Notes: generated by a model not told the origin, from the sequence alone. A DNA stretch of 64,000 nucleotides from Streptomyces endocoffeicus (GCF_016741935.1 NZ_JAERRG010000001.1:496001-560000); one strand, 5' to 3'. Positions 16,822 to 25,920 are shown, numbered from the stretch's first letter. Numbers and translations are program-made.

Positions 16822-19176
16822 TCAGTCGACGAGGTCGAGGGCGGCGGTGACGATGCTGTCGGTGTCGATGCCGTGGTAGCGGTGGACGTCCTCGATCGAA
16901 CCGCTCTGGCCGAACCGCGTCACACCGAGGGTGGTGACGGGCGTGTTCTGGATCGTGCCCAGGAAGGCCAGCGTGTGCGGATGGCCGTCCAGCACGGTGA
17001 CGAGCGGTGTGGCCCGGTCGGCGGGGAAGACCTGGTCGAGGATCCAGCTCGGGTCCCGGGACAGGCCCCGGCGGGCCTGGAGCGCGCGGAAGAGCAGGTC
17101 CGGGCTGGTCACGCAGACCACGTCGGCGACGTGGCCGAGGGCGGCCAGCCGGTCGGCGGCGGCCAGGGCCTCCGGGACCAGGGCGCCCATCGCGGCGAGG
17201 GTCACCACCGGCCGCTCATGCCGACGCAGCCGGTAGGCTCCCGCGGTCACCTGCCGGCGGCGGCGCTCGCGGGCGGCCGGGTCGCCGGGCACGTCGGCCG
17301 CGGACTGGTCGACGGGCCGCGTGGACAGCCGCAGATACGCCGAACTCCCGTCCGGTCGGCCGAGGTTGCCGAGCGCGGCGAGCAGACACCATTCGGTGTC
17401 GATCGCGAACGCGGGCTCAAAGGTGACGCAGCCGGGCTGTTCGATACCGAGCGAGGGGGTGGTGATCGACTGGTGCGCGCCGCCCTCCGGGGCGAGCGTG
17501 ACGCCGGACGGCGTGCCGACCAGGATCGACTGGCCGCCCGCGTAGATGCCGAACGACCACGGCTCCAGGGCCCGGTTGACGAAGGGGTCGTAGACGACGC
17601 CGATCGGCAGCAGCGGCTGGCCCCAGCGGCTCCAGGTGGCCCCCAGCTCGCCGAGCAGGCCGACCAGGTTGGTCTCCGCGATGCCCAGCTCCACATGCTG
17701 GCCCGTGGGCCGCTCCCGCCAGTGCAGGATCGTCTCGGCGTCGTCGGCGAACCAGTTGGGGCGCTCGGTCGGGGACCACACACCGACCTTGTTGAGCCAG
17801 CCGCCGAGGTTGGTGGTGGAGCTGACGTCCGGGCTGACGGTGACGATCCGGGCAGCCGCCTCCGGCGCCCGCCGGGTGAGGTCCAGCAGGACGCGCCCGA
17901 GGGCCTGCTGGGTGTTGCCGGAGCCGGTCGGTGCCGGGCGGGCGAGGTCGGCGGGGACCCCGGGGGCCTGTCGCGACGCGTGTCCGGGGCGGCGCAGCCG
18001 CGTGGCGGCCGCCGCGCACCGGGCCGCCTCCGGCGATCCACCGGCGAAGACCGCCCACGGCCGGTCGGGGTCCGTTCCCAGACGGTCGGCCAGGGTCCTC
18101 ATCTGGTCGGCGGTCAGCAGGGAGGAGTGGTTCTGCGGGTGGCCCTCGGTGGGCAGCCCGTAGCCCTTGACCGTGTACGCGAAGATGACGGTCGGCCGGG
18201 TGTCGTCGACGCTGTCGAACGCGTCCATCAGCGCGCCGATGTCGTGCCCTCCCAGGTTGCGCAGCGCCGCCAGCAGTGAGGCGTCGTCCAGGGGGGCGAT
18301 CAGGTCCGCGATCGGCCCGGCGGTGGAGCCGGTGCCGGGCAGGCGCTCGCGCAGCTCGTCGGCGGAGCAGCGCAGCAGGCGCTGGTATTCGGGGTTGTCC
18401 ATGGCGTCGATACGGGCGTGCAGGGCCTCACCGCCCGGCCGCGCGAACAACTCCCGCAGCGCGTGCCCGTACTTGAGGGTGATGACCTGCCAGCCGGCCG
18501 CGGCGAACATGCCCTGCAGCCGGTCCGCGGCGATGCCGGGGACGACCCGGTCCAGGGACTGCCGGTTCAGGTCGACGACCCACACCGCCTCGCCCAGGCT
18601 GGGCACCATCGGGTCCTGGATCGCCTCCCAGATCGCGCCCTCGTCCAGCTCCGCGTCGCCCAGCAGGGAGTACTGCCGTCCCCTCCCGGCCCCGCCGAAG
18701 TGGCCCTCCACATAGCGCCGCGCGAGGGCGCCCCACAGAGGGGCGGTGGCGCCGATGCCGACCGAGCCCGTGGAGTAGTCGACCGGGTCGGGGTCCTTGG
18801 CCCGGCTGGGGTAGCTCTGCAGGCCGCCGAAGGCGCGCAGAGTGGTCAGGTAGGACTCGTCCAGCTCGCCCAGCAGGTAGTTGATGGCGTGCAGCACGGG
18901 TGAGGCGTGGGGCTTGACCGAGACCCGGTCCTCGGGGTCAAGCGCGTGGAACCACAGGGCCGTCATGATCGACGACATCGAGGCACTGGACGCCTGGTGG
19001 CCGCCGACCTTCAGCCCCGAGGGGTTCGGCCGCACCCGGTTGGCATGGTCGATGATCGCGGTGGACAGCCACAGCACCCGCTGCCCGACCGCCTCCAGCA
19101 CGGCGAGCTCCTCCGCCCGGGCACCGCTCGAGCCGTTGCCACCGATCGCTCTCAGCTCCGGGTCCAGGACCATCAC
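16822..19176 (-). CDS. AceE-like ThDP-dependent E1 / transketolase-like protein
   Basis: 784 residues, shorter than typical AceE (about 890). The ThDP/Mg site is visible as GDAELDEGAIWEAI with downstream VVDLNRQSLDRVV, the AceE pattern. Other family features are the KVGGHQASSASM N-terminal histidine, FAYTVKGYGLP and the C-terminal transketolase domain with RFGQSG. Homologues catalyse decarboxylation of 2-oxo acids; stand-alone copies next to an Lrp regulator probably act on a branched or amino-acid-derived 2-oxo acid. No E2 or E3 gene is adjacent. It is divergent from the lrp gene across a spacer with an Lrp-like palindrome. Confidence 0.82.
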   Translation of the reverse strand: MMVLDPELRAIGGNGSSGARAEELAVLEAVGQRVLWLSTAIIDHANRVRPNPSGLKVGGHQASSASMSSIMTALWFHALDPEDRVSVKPHASPVLHAINYLLGELDESYLTTLRAFGGLQSYPSRAKDPDPVDYSTGSVGIGATAPLWGALARRYVEGHFGGAGRGRQYSLLGDAELDEGAIWEAIQDPMVPSLGEAVWVVDLNRQSLDRVVPGIAADRLQGMFAAAGWQVITLKYGHALRELFARPGGEALHARIDAMDNPEYQRLLRCSADELRERLPGTGSTAGPIADLIAPLDDASLLAALRNLGGHDIGALMDAFDSVDDTRPTVIFAYTVKGYGLPTEGHPQNHSSLLTADQMRTLADRLGTDPDRPWAVFAGGSPEAARCAAAATRLRRPGHASRQAPGVPADLARPAPTGSGNTQQALGRVLLDLTRRAPEAAARIVTVSPDVSSTTNLGGWLNKVGVWSPTERPNWFADDAETILHWRERPTGQHVELGIAETNLVGLLGELGATWSRWGQPLLPIGVVYDPFVNRALEPWSFGIYAGGQSILVGTPSGVTLAPEGGAHQSITTPSLGIEQPGCVTFEPAFAIDTEWCLLAALGNLGRPDGSSAYLRLSTRPVDQSAADVPGDPAARERRRRQVTAGAYRLRRHERPVVTLAAMGALVPEALAAADRLAALGHVADVVCVTSPDLLFRALQARRGLSRDPSWILDQVFPADRATPLVTVLDGHPHTLAFLGTIQNTPVTTLGVTRFGQSGSIEDVHRYHGIDTDSIVTAALDLVD

Positions 19177-19275
19177 CGACCGCCTCCGCTATCCGCACCG
19201 CGCCATGGAAAACTGATTTTGTGCTCCGCCAGTAGACAGATAGCTCCTCAACTGCACAAGATGCTTCTCTTTCGT

Positions 19276-19290
19276 TGAGCATTCTGCTCA
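19276..19290. promoter_or_regulatory. Lrp/AsnC-type operator
   Basis: Perfect 15-bp palindrome TGAGCA-TTC-TGCTCA in the spacer between the divergent E1-like gene (start 19176) and lrp gene (start 19318). Its length and spacing suit feast/famine regulators. Confidence 0.6.
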
Positions 19291-19317
19291 TGCTCCGGGT
19301 CGAAAGAGGGACGTCGA

Positions 19318-19806
19318 TTGAGCACTATGAACAGTGAGCGAGGCGTGGACGCCACCGACGCGCGGATCCTGCTCGCCCTCGCCGCCCAGCCGCGGGCCAC
19401 CGTGGTCGCCCTGGCCGAGCAGCTGGGGCTGTCCCGCAACACCGTCCAGGCGCGGGTGGCCAGAATGGAGCAGGGCGGCGCGCTGGGCTCCTTCGAACGC
19501 CGGATCACCCCGAACGCGCTGGGCCATCCGCTCACCGCGTTCGTCACCGCGCGGGTCGATCAGCGGCGGCTGGCCGAGGTGTCCGAGGCACTGGCGGGCA
19601 TCGCCGAAGTCGTGGAGGTCTTCGGCCTCAGCGGCGAGACGGATCTGCTCGTACGGGTGGTCGCCGCGGACGCGGAGGATCTGTACCGGATCGCGGGGCG
19701 GATCCTCGCCGTGCCGGGCATCGAGCGCACGGCGACGGCCCTGGCCATGCGCGAGCTGGTGCCGCACCGGCTCACCCCGCTGCTGCGCCGTGCCGCGGCG
19801 GAGTGA
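19318..19806 (+). CDS. Lrp/AsnC-family regulator
   Basis: 162 residues: N-terminal winged HTH (DARILLALAAQPRATVVALA, LSRNTVQARVARME) and C-terminal RAM/AsnC effector domain with GETDLLVRVVAAD. The TTG at 19318 is preferred because AAGAGGG ends eight bases before it; an ATG three codons later is the alternative. Divergent placement and the intergenic palindrome indicate control of the E1-like gene, probably in response to an amino acid. Confidence 0.85.
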   Translation: MSTMNSERGVDATDARILLALAAQPRATVVALAEQLGLSRNTVQARVARMEQGGALGSFERRITPNALGHPLTAFVTARVDQRRLAEVSEALAGIAEVVEVFGLSGETDLLVRVVAADAEDLYRIAGRILAVPGIERTATALAMRELVPHRLTPLLRRAAAE

Positions 19807-19810
19807 GTGT

Positions 19811-20674
19811 TCAGTTCGCCCCGTCGGCGGCTCCGGTGCGCACACCGAGCCGCCGAAGGCGCCGGCTGATCCGTTCGTGGTCGCGCAGGGCCCCTGAGGC
19901 CGACGCCAGCTCACCCGCTTCTTCGAGGTACGGGATCGCCGGGGCCGTATCGGCCGATGTGGCCAGGAGTTCGCCGAGGTCCTCGCAGGCCGCGGCCAGG
20001 GCCAGGGGTCTGCCGCCGCTCCGGTAGGCGCTGATCGCGGACTCCAGCGCACGGGGGTCGCTGTGGAGCAGGCCGTCCACAAGGGCGCGGACCGCCCGGA
20101 TGATCCGCTGGCTGTCGTCCCGCGCGGTCAGGGCGCGCAGGGCGCCGGACACGGCCCGCGCGACCGACGGGTCCCCGCCGCGGAGCGCGATGCGCGTGAT
20201 CGCGGGCCAGTGGGACGGCGTCACGGCGAGCAGCCGCGTCGGCTCAGGGTCCCCGAAGTCGGCCGTGAGTGCCGCTGCCGCCGGGGCGTCCAGGCCGCCC
20301 TCCGCGTCCGCCAGACAGGCGCGCGCAAGCGTCACCCACCGGCCGTACCGCTGCGTGGCCGGGTCGGGACCGGCTTCGGCGGCGCGGAGATGGTCCCTCA
20401 CCCTGGCGAGGTCACCGCGCCTGATCTCCACCAGCGCCAGTACCGACCAGGCCCGCGCGTTAGGCCGAGTGATCTCGAGTTCGTCCGCCACCGTCAGACT
20501 GGCCTCGGCCTCCACGGCCGCGTCGTCCAGCGCGCCCTGTTCGAGGAGGGCGCAGGCACGGGCCGCGTGCCAGTGGGGAAGCGACCAGCCGAGGCCCAGC
20601 ACCTCCGCCTCGCGCTGTCCGTCCCGCAGGATCCGCTCGGTGTCCGCGAGCCGGTCGGTGGCGAGCAGCGCCAT
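19811..20674 (-). pseudogene. central fragment of a large LuxR-family (LAL-type) ATPase regulator
   Basis: 287 residues of alpha-helical TPR-like repeats (ALLATDRLADTERILRDGQREAEVLG, LPHWHAARACALLEQG, EDLGELLATSADTAPAIPYLEEA) and a terminal segment ISRRLRRLGVR. In full-length LAL regulators this segment leads into a C-terminal LuxR HTH and is preceded by an ATPase domain. Both flanks are missing: the ORF stops at 19811 beside lrp, and the N-terminal side runs directly into the dioxygenase 3' end. The frame stays open between 20674 and the dioxygenase stop without a start codon. A truncated remnant is the best reading. Confidence 0.65.
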
Positions 20675-20711
20675 GGCCAGCCGCAGCGCCGGAATCCGCG
20701 GGGGCCGCGGA

Positions 20712-21581
20712 TCAGTCCGCGGGGCGGGGTTCGAGGACGAAGGTGTGCCGCAGCACGGTGTACGGCTCGTCGGTCAGCTCGCGGCAGGGCCCGGTGCCGG
20801 CCTCGTAGGTGTCATACGACGCGATCAGCGACTCCTTGACCCCGAACACCGGATCGGTGTCCAGGTACGAGTCGTCCGACGGGAACAGCATGGTGGTCAC
20901 GCGCTGGAATCCCTCGGCCTCGATCAGCAGGTGCACATGGGCGGGACGCATGGGTGACCTGCTGGTGACGCCCAGGAGTTCGCCGACCGGGCCGTCGCCG
21001 GGGATCGGGTAGCTGGACGGGCGGATGGAACGGAAGCCGAAGTGTCCCGTCCCGTCGGTGCGGAACAGCGCGCGCATGGCCGGATCGACCTGGCCGGGCA
21101 CATCCACGTCGTAGTGGCCTTCCCCGTCGCTGTGCCAGACGTCCACCGCCGCGTCGGCCACCGGCGCTCCCGCACGGTTCACGACCCGTCCGTCGAAGAA
21201 CAGCGGGGTGCCGGGCAGACCTCCGGAGATATCGGCGGCATCGGCGCGCCGCGGCCTGTCCTCCCTGAAGAAGGGGCCCAGGACGCTGTTCTGGGTGGTT
21301 TCCGTGGGTCGTCGGTTGCTCAGGGAATCGACCAGCATGGTGATGCCCAGCACGTCGGACAGCAGGATGAACTCCCGGCGCGTCGATGTGCACATCTGCC
21401 CGGTGCGCGTCAGGAAGTCCACTCCCCGGGCCCACTCCTCCTCCGTCAACTCGACCTCGCGGACGAAGGCGTGGAGGTGCCGCACCAGCGATTCCAGGAT
21501 CTCCGCGACCCGGGCGTCCTTGGTGTCCCGCATGGTGGAGATCACGGCATCGGTGATGGTGTCGCTGGTCAGATCACGCAT
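20712..21581 (-). CDS. intradiol ring-cleavage dioxygenase (catechol/hydroxyquinol 1,2-dioxygenase)
   Basis: 289 residues: N-terminal helical dioxygenase domain (residues 1-100), the SVLGPFFR turn, and the catalytic beta domain with non-haem Fe(III) ligands in the expected context (tyrosines in GHYDVDVP and SSYPIPGDGP, histidines in RPAHVHLLI). Family enzymes cleave catechol or hydroxyquinol to muconate or maleylacetate; the SVLGPFFR segment points to the hydroxyquinol type. The cupin gene lies upstream on the same strand. No maleylacetate reductase is adjacent, so substrate and pathway are uncertain. Confidence 0.87.
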   Translation of the reverse strand: MRDLTSDTITDAVISTMRDTKDARVAEILESLVRHLHAFVREVELTEEEWARGVDFLTRTGQMCTSTRREFILLSDVLGITMLVDSLSNRRPTETTQNSVLGPFFREDRPRRADAADISGGLPGTPLFFDGRVVNRAGAPVADAAVDVWHSDGEGHYDVDVPGQVDPAMRALFRTDGTGHFGFRSIRPSSYPIPGDGPVGELLGVTSRSPMRPAHVHLLIEAEGFQRVTTMLFPSDDSYLDTDPVFGVKESLIASYDTYEAGTGPCRELTDEPYTVLRHTFVLEPRPAD

Positions 21582-21675
21582 GGCGCGCTCCCGTGGTGGT
21601 CGGGTCGATGGCGGAGTCGGTCCGGGGATGCTGGAAAAAGCTTCGGCACCCGGGTGATCTCCGTCAACGGAATCG

Positions 21676-21705
21676 ACACCGCCATGGCCGGGGCCATGGC
21701 GGTGT
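21676..21705 (-). terminator. perfect hairpin between cupin and dioxygenase
   Basis: 14-bp perfect stem ACACCGCCATGGCC / GGCCATGGCGGTGT with two central G bases, 99 bp past the cupin stop. It could terminate cupin mRNA or act as a processing site before the dioxygenase gene. Confidence 0.55.
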
Positions 21706-21732
21706 GCGTATGCGTATGCGTGTGCGTATGCG
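21703..21732. repeat. hexanucleotide repeats (TGCGTA/TGTGCG)
   Basis: Five consecutive six-base units of the TGTGCG/TATGCG type directly after the hairpin. It is non-coding on the annotated strands. Confidence 0.8.
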
Positions 21733-21803
21733 GGGGACGATCGGCTCCGCTGTGCCACCCGCCTAGCGCGGATGGCCACGTCAGCCGCGGCAGCCGCGGC
21801 AGG

Positions 21804-22214
21804 TCAATCCGTGGGCCGCGGGTGGCGCAGATGAGCCCGCTTCTCCAGCTCCTCCTCGTCGACCACCGTGAGCATCGGCTGGCCCGGTGCACACAGCATG
21901 AACACGACGAACTTGCTCGGGGCGTCCGGCAGGGCGTTGCCGTTCTGGTAGTGGATCACGTCGCCGCCCGGCTCGAACAGCGTCTCACCGGCCTTGATCA
22001 CGCGCTCCGGCTCGCCTTCGAGCTCGAACCGGATCGCGCCCTCCGTCACATAGCCGTAGCACGGCCCCGAGTGGCGGTGCGGAGGAGTCCCGGGGTCGCC
22101 GGGAGGCCACTCGACGAGGACGGTCATCCCCGAAGCACCCTCGGGAATGAAGGGCGGCTCGACGTCCGCCAGCATCTTGGGTCCGGTCCCATCCGCTGAG
22201 TCCATCTCGTGCAC
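21804..22214 (-). CDS. small cupin-domain protein
   Basis: 136 residues with one conserved cupin barrel: TPPHRHSGPCYGYVTEGAIRFELEGE gives the motif 1 histidines and glutamate, and the GETLFEPGGDVIHYQNGN stretch gives motif 2. A GTG at 22214 is chosen since GGAGG lies nine bases upstream; the ATG three codons later has no such site. Family members bind metals and act as dioxygenases, isomerases or sensors. It lies upstream of the dioxygenase, so a role in aromatic metabolism is plausible. Confidence 0.78.
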   Translation of the reverse strand: MHEMDSADGTGPKMLADVEPPFIPEGASGMTVLVEWPPGDPGTPPHRHSGPCYGYVTEGAIRFELEGEPERVIKAGETLFEPGGDVIHYQNGNALPDAPSKFVVFMLCAPGQPMLTVVDEEELEKRAHLRHPRPTD

Positions 22215-22746
22215 TGTGCTACACCTCCGTGGGCCGGCCCGGAACGGACGGACGATCCGCGTCGGAATTCCGGGCTCGAACAACATTCCGGGCTCGAACA
22301 ACTCGATTCACAGGGAAGAAAAGGCACGGCCCGCGTCTGTGACACGCCGTGCGCCTCGCCGTCTCGGGCAGAGTCCCGGATGACCGTTTGTCGCAGCACC
22401 AAGCGTGGTGGAGGCCGGTGAACCTCTGCCCATCAAGGGTAGTCCGCGCTCACCGGTGACGGCGGCCATCAGGGAAGACGCGGTTGGCTCAGCCGAACTG
22501 GCCGACCCGCGAGAGCATTGCCGAAGTAGTCGAGACATGGATCCATGGTTTCTCCCAGCAGATGTGCCGTTGTGCGTTCCTCGCTGGCCACACTGGATCA
22601 GCGCGGCACCGGGGCGCATCGCATAAACGAGTGATTCGGGACCGGCCGCCTGACGCGTGAGGATGGGGACCGGTCCCGACGTGGCGTCCTTACGGTGACG
22701 GGCATGGTTCGAATGACGCGCCGCGGAGGCGGCCTGGGACGGACTG
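22215..22746. other. 532-bp gap without a convincing gene
   Basis: No ORF here has recognisable domains. It holds the tandem repeat at 22267-22302. It also holds a 25-codon leftward ORF at 22469-22546 (starts MDPCLDYFGNALAG, stops TGA) with no clear ribosome-binding site. Lower coding regularity than the flanks suggests regulatory or decayed DNA. Confidence 0.5.
22267..22302. repeat. 18-bp perfect tandem duplication
   Basis: ATTCCGGGCTCGAACAAC occurs twice, at 22267-22284 and 22285-22302, just upstream of the cupin gene. Confidence 0.9.
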
Positions 22747-22992
22747 GTGGCCGACAACCGCGACGAGATCCACAAGATCCGGGGCGCCAAGGAGCGCTCG
22801 TCCGATCTGGGGGACGCGGCCCTGTCCTTCGAGGCGCCGGGCGTCACGGTCCTGGCGATCCGGATCGAGACGGTCGTCGTGGAGGCCATCGTCTGGGACG
22901 GGAGCGACCAGGTGAGCGAGGCGGACGAGGACGCGATGGTGAAGAAGTGGCCCGCACTCCAGCTCTCGAAGATCGAGAAGCGGCTCGGCTGA
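22747..22992 (+). CDS. small hypothetical protein, possibly N-terminally truncated
   Basis: 81 residues (ADNRDEIHKIRGAKERSSDL start, KKWPALQLSKIEKRLG end) with a beta-strand-rich middle. I do not recognise the family. The frame stays open and protein-like upstream of GTG 22747 (AAWDGL) to a TGA at 22714, without a start codon, so the natural N-terminus may have been lost. A hairpin follows immediately, so it probably ends its own transcript before the WD40 genes. Confidence 0.5.
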   Translation: MADNRDEIHKIRGAKERSSDLGDAALSFEAPGVTVLAIRIETVVVEAIVWDGSDQVSEADEDAMVKKWPALQLSKIEKRLG

Positions 22993-22998
22993 TCAGCG

Positions 22999-23030
22999 GT
23001 GGTGTACGCCGTGGCCGCGGCATACACCAC
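22999..23030 (+). terminator. hairpin after the small hypothetical gene
   Basis: Stem GTGGTGTACGCCG (22999-23011) with CGGCATACACCAC (23018-23030), 12 of 13 pairs, loop of six bases. It lies seven bases past the stop at 22992. Confidence 0.7.
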
Positions 23031-23073
23031 CGGCCGCCGACACGATGAGGACCTCGACGGGGAGAGTGGCGAA

Positions 23074-24432
23074 ATGGACGACGAGGGCGAGCGGCTACGG
23101 GCCGAATGTGACCGTCTCCGGGAGGAGGTCGGGCAGCTCAGGTCCCAGGTGGAGCGGCGACGGGCCGCCGCTCCACCCGATGTGCCCGGCGCCGCGTTTG
23201 AGGAGGCGGCCGGGGGCGTCGGGAAACGAGCGGATGGCGTACCCGTCGCCCGCGCACCCCAGGAGCCCCCGCTCGACCCTCACGCCCCTACGGGCGCGGA
23301 CACCTCCTCCGCGCATCCGCGCGTCGCGGGGCTCTCCCGCCGGGGCCTGCTCGTCGCCGGTGGCGCCGTCGTGATCGCCGGGGGCGGGGCCGCCGCCGCT
23401 GTCCTCGCCCGGGACGACGGCTCGTCCTCCTCCCCTCGCCCCCGGCCGCCGCGCCCGCGCCCCGTGACGAGCATTCCCGCACACCCCACGATCCGCCGCC
23501 TGGCCACCCTCAAGGGCCACTCCGGCACCCTCGGCGGGGTGTGGTTCAGCCCGGACGGGCGGACGCTGGTCTCCACCGAGGCCGATGTGGGCAACCTGCG
23601 GCTGTGGGACGTCCCTGAGCACCGGCGGATCGGCGCGCCGCTGACCTCCGCTCTCGTGGTCTTCCAGTCCGTGGCGATCAGCTCGGACGGCACGACGCTC
23701 GCCACCGGTGGCGCGGACCGGGCGCAGTTCTGGCAGATCCCCTCGCTGCACCGCGGTGGCAGGTCGCTGAGCCTGCCGGACCGCACACAGCGGCCGTTCG
23801 AGGTGGTCGCCTTCAGCCCGGACGGCAGGACGCTGGCCGCGGGCGGCACGAACGACCCGGGCGGTGGCGTCGTGCGGCTGTGGGACGTGGCCTCCCGCGG
23901 ACAGCGGGGCGAGCCGATGACCGGGCACGAGGGCGGTGTCGAGGGACTGTTGTTCAGTCCGGACGGCAAGACCCTGGCCGTGAGCAGCCACGTCGGCGAC
24001 GGTGTCGTGCGGCTGTGGGACGTGGCGTCCCGCAGCCGGCGGGGCGAGCCGCTGACCGGACACGAGGGCGGTGTGGGCGCCATGGCGTTCAGCCCGGACA
24101 GCAGGACCCTGGCGGTGAGCGCGAGTGTGGGTGGCGACGGCCTCGTACGGCTGTGGGACACGGCCACCGCCACCCGGCGCGGCAAACCACTGCGCGCCCG
24201 GACCGTCGGCGTCAGCGCGCTGGCCTACAGCGGGGACGGGAAGACCATCGTCACGCTCGGCTTCTACAGCGGGCTTGTGTTGCGCTTCTGGGACGCGGCC
24301 ACGCACAGGGAACGAGCGAAGCCCCTGGAGCTCGCCTCCCTGTCCCAGCCGACGGCCTTCACTGGGGACGGGCTGACGCTGGCGACCGGCAGCTACGACG
24401 ACAACGCCATACGGCTCTGGCGGATCGAGTAG
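23074..24432 (+). CDS. membrane-anchored WD40-repeat protein 1
   Basis: 452 residues. Residues 1-30 form a charged coiled coil (ERLRAECDRLREEVGQL). After a low-complexity stretch, a twin-arginine-like SRRGLLVAGGAVVIAGG segment near residues 89-113 would be a Tat signal or single anchor. A Ser/Arg/Pro-rich spacer follows, then about seven WD40 repeats from residue 140 (LKGHSGTLGGVWFSPDGR, RLWDV). The beta-propeller would face outward if exported. ATG 23074 has GGGGAG ten bases upstream. The next gene is a paralogue. No enzymatic domain is present, so a scaffold or binding role is likely. Confidence 0.8.
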   Translation: MDDEGERLRAECDRLREEVGQLRSQVERRRAAAPPDVPGAAFEEAAGGVGKRADGVPVARAPQEPPLDPHAPTGADTSSAHPRVAGLSRRGLLVAGGAVVIAGGGAAAAVLARDDGSSSSPRPRPPRPRPVTSIPAHPTIRRLATLKGHSGTLGGVWFSPDGRTLVSTEADVGNLRLWDVPEHRRIGAPLTSALVVFQSVAISSDGTTLATGGADRAQFWQIPSLHRGGRSLSLPDRTQRPFEVVAFSPDGRTLAAGGTNDPGGGVVRLWDVASRGQRGEPMTGHEGGVEGLLFSPDGKTLAVSSHVGDGVVRLWDVASRSRRGEPLTGHEGGVGAMAFSPDSRTLAVSASVGGDGLVRLWDTATATRRGKPLRARTVGVSALAYSGDGKTIVTLGFYSGLVLRFWDAATHRERAKPLELASLSQPTAFTGDGLTLATGSYDDNAIRLWRIE

Positions 24433-24501
24433 CCGCCGAAGCGGCCGGTCTCGCGGTCGGTGCAGCACACGGAGTGGAACAGGAGAAGGGCGGGAGCGGG
24501 C

Positions 24502-25878
24502 ATGGAGCAGCGAGGACCCTCACCGGAGGGCGTACGCGGCGCCTCATCGTCATCCGGTGCGGGGCGCACCGGGCCGGACGACGGGAGGACGACGGCGGAA
24601 GCGGGCGCCGCGGCCGAGGAGCTCGGCCAACTCCGGGACGAACACGACCGGTTGCTGGCCGAACGCGAACGCCTCCGCCACGAGCTGAGCGGACCGCCCT
24701 CGCACCCACCGCGGATACCCGCGAAGCTCCCACCGCGGATATCCGCGAAGCCCCTTCCGCCCTCGCGGCGCCGTCTGCTCATCGGCGCGGGAGCGGCCGT
24801 CGCGGTCGCCGCCGTGGCCGTGCCCACCGGCGTCGCCCTCTTCGGCGGCGACCCGGATGGCGGGAAGGAGACCACCACCCGCGGCAAGCCCGGCAAGGAT
24901 GCCTCCGGCAGCCCCTCCCCCACTCCCCCGCGTACACCCCCGCCCGTCGCCATCCCCGCCCATCCCCGGCTGCGCCCGCTGGCGACCCTCAAGGGACACA
25001 AGGGCGAGATCGGCACGCTGCGCTTCAGCCCGGACGGGAAGGTCCTGGCCTCCAGCGAAGCCCAGGACGGAGTGCTGCGCCTGTGGGACGTGGCCACCCA
25101 TAAACAGCGGACGCGAGCCCTGCTCTCCTCGCTCGTCGTCTTCAAGGGAGTGGCCTTCAGCCCGGACGGCCGGACGGTGGCGACCGGCCACGAGAGCAGA
25201 GCCCAGTTCTGGGACACGGCCACCCTGCGCCCCCATGGCAAGGAGATCGCCCAGCACGACGATCCCCTTCTGTCCTACGAGACCATCGCCTTCAGCCCGG
25301 ACGGCACCCTCTTCGCCACCAGCGGCTTCATCGACCAGGAGATCCGGTTCTATGACGTGGCAACCCATCAGCGGAAGGGCGAGCCCCTGGAGTCGGCAGG
25401 CGCCCACCAACTGGTGTTCAGTCCGGACGGGAAGACTCTGGCCGGCGTGGACGAGTCCGGCATGGACGGCGTACGGCTGTGGGACGTGGCCACCCGGAAA
25501 CAACGGCCTCAACCGCCGGACGACTTCTTCGGCGGCGCCACCCAGATGGTGTTCAGCCTGGACAGCAGAACCCTGGCCGTCGCCGACGACTCCCCGGAAG
25601 TCCGCTTCTTCGACGCGATCACGGGCAAGGAGCGCGGCAAGCCGCTCGCCGGCCACAGTGGCTCCGTCACCGGCCTGGCCTACAGCACGGACGGCCGGAC
25701 CGTCCTCACCACCGATTACTCCCGCCTGCACCTGTGGGATGCTGCCGGCCACGAACACCGAGCCGCCATCAGCAGCCCCGGCCCCTCCATCGCCCAACTC
25801 GCCTTCAGCCCCGACGGCCGCACCCTGGCCACCCTTGGCTTCCAGGACAGGACGATCCACCTGTGGGGCCTGGAGTAG
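24502..25878 (+). CDS. membrane-anchored WD40-repeat protein 2 (paralogue)
   Basis: 458 residues with the layout of protein 1: N-terminal charged coiled coil (EELGQLRDEHDRLLAERERL), duplicated octapeptide PPRI(P/S)AK, twin-arginine-like SRRRLLIGAGAAVAVAAVAV anchor near residues 90-115, Pro/Thr-rich spacer, then WD40 repeats from about 150 (TLKGHKGEIGTLRFSPDGK). ATG 24502 is preferred, with GGGAG five to six bases upstream. The 69-bp gap to gene 1 suggests one operon. Divergence between the two propellers points to different binding partners. Confidence 0.8.
   Translation: MEQRGPSPEGVRGASSSSGAGRTGPDDGRTTAEAGAAAEELGQLRDEHDRLLAERERLRHELSGPPSHPPRIPAKLPPRISAKPLPPSRRRLLIGAGAAVAVAAVAVPTGVALFGGDPDGGKETTTRGKPGKDASGSPSPTPPRTPPPVAIPAHPRLRPLATLKGHKGEIGTLRFSPDGKVLASSEAQDGVLRLWDVATHKQRTRALLSSLVVFKGVAFSPDGRTVATGHESRAQFWDTATLRPHGKEIAQHDDPLLSYETIAFSPDGTLFATSGFIDQEIRFYDVATHQRKGEPLESAGAHQLVFSPDGKTLAGVDESGMDGVRLWDVATRKQRPQPPDDFFGGATQMVFSLDSRTLAVADDSPEVRFFDAITGKERGKPLAGHSGSVTGLAYSTDGRTVLTTDYSRLHLWDAAGHEHRAAISSPGPSIAQLAFSPDGRTLATLGFQDRTIHLWGLE
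24705..24752. repeat. 24-bp in-frame tandem repeat in the second WD40 gene
   Basis: Two 24-bp copies (24705-24728, 24729-24752) differing at a few bases add the octapeptide PPRIPAKL/PPRISAKP ahead of the membrane anchor. Confidence 0.85.
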
Positions 25879-25920
25879 TCCCGTGTGCTGCCGATCGCAT
25901 GCCGGATCCAGGAGACGCTC

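Noticed and set aside
21721..21760. HTHTHT peptide on the minus strand
   Set aside because: Produced by the hexanucleotide repeat between genes; not part of a gene.
22469..22546. 25-codon leftward ORF as a leader peptide
   Set aside because: No ribosome-binding site, no attenuator hairpin beside it and no gene directly downstream.
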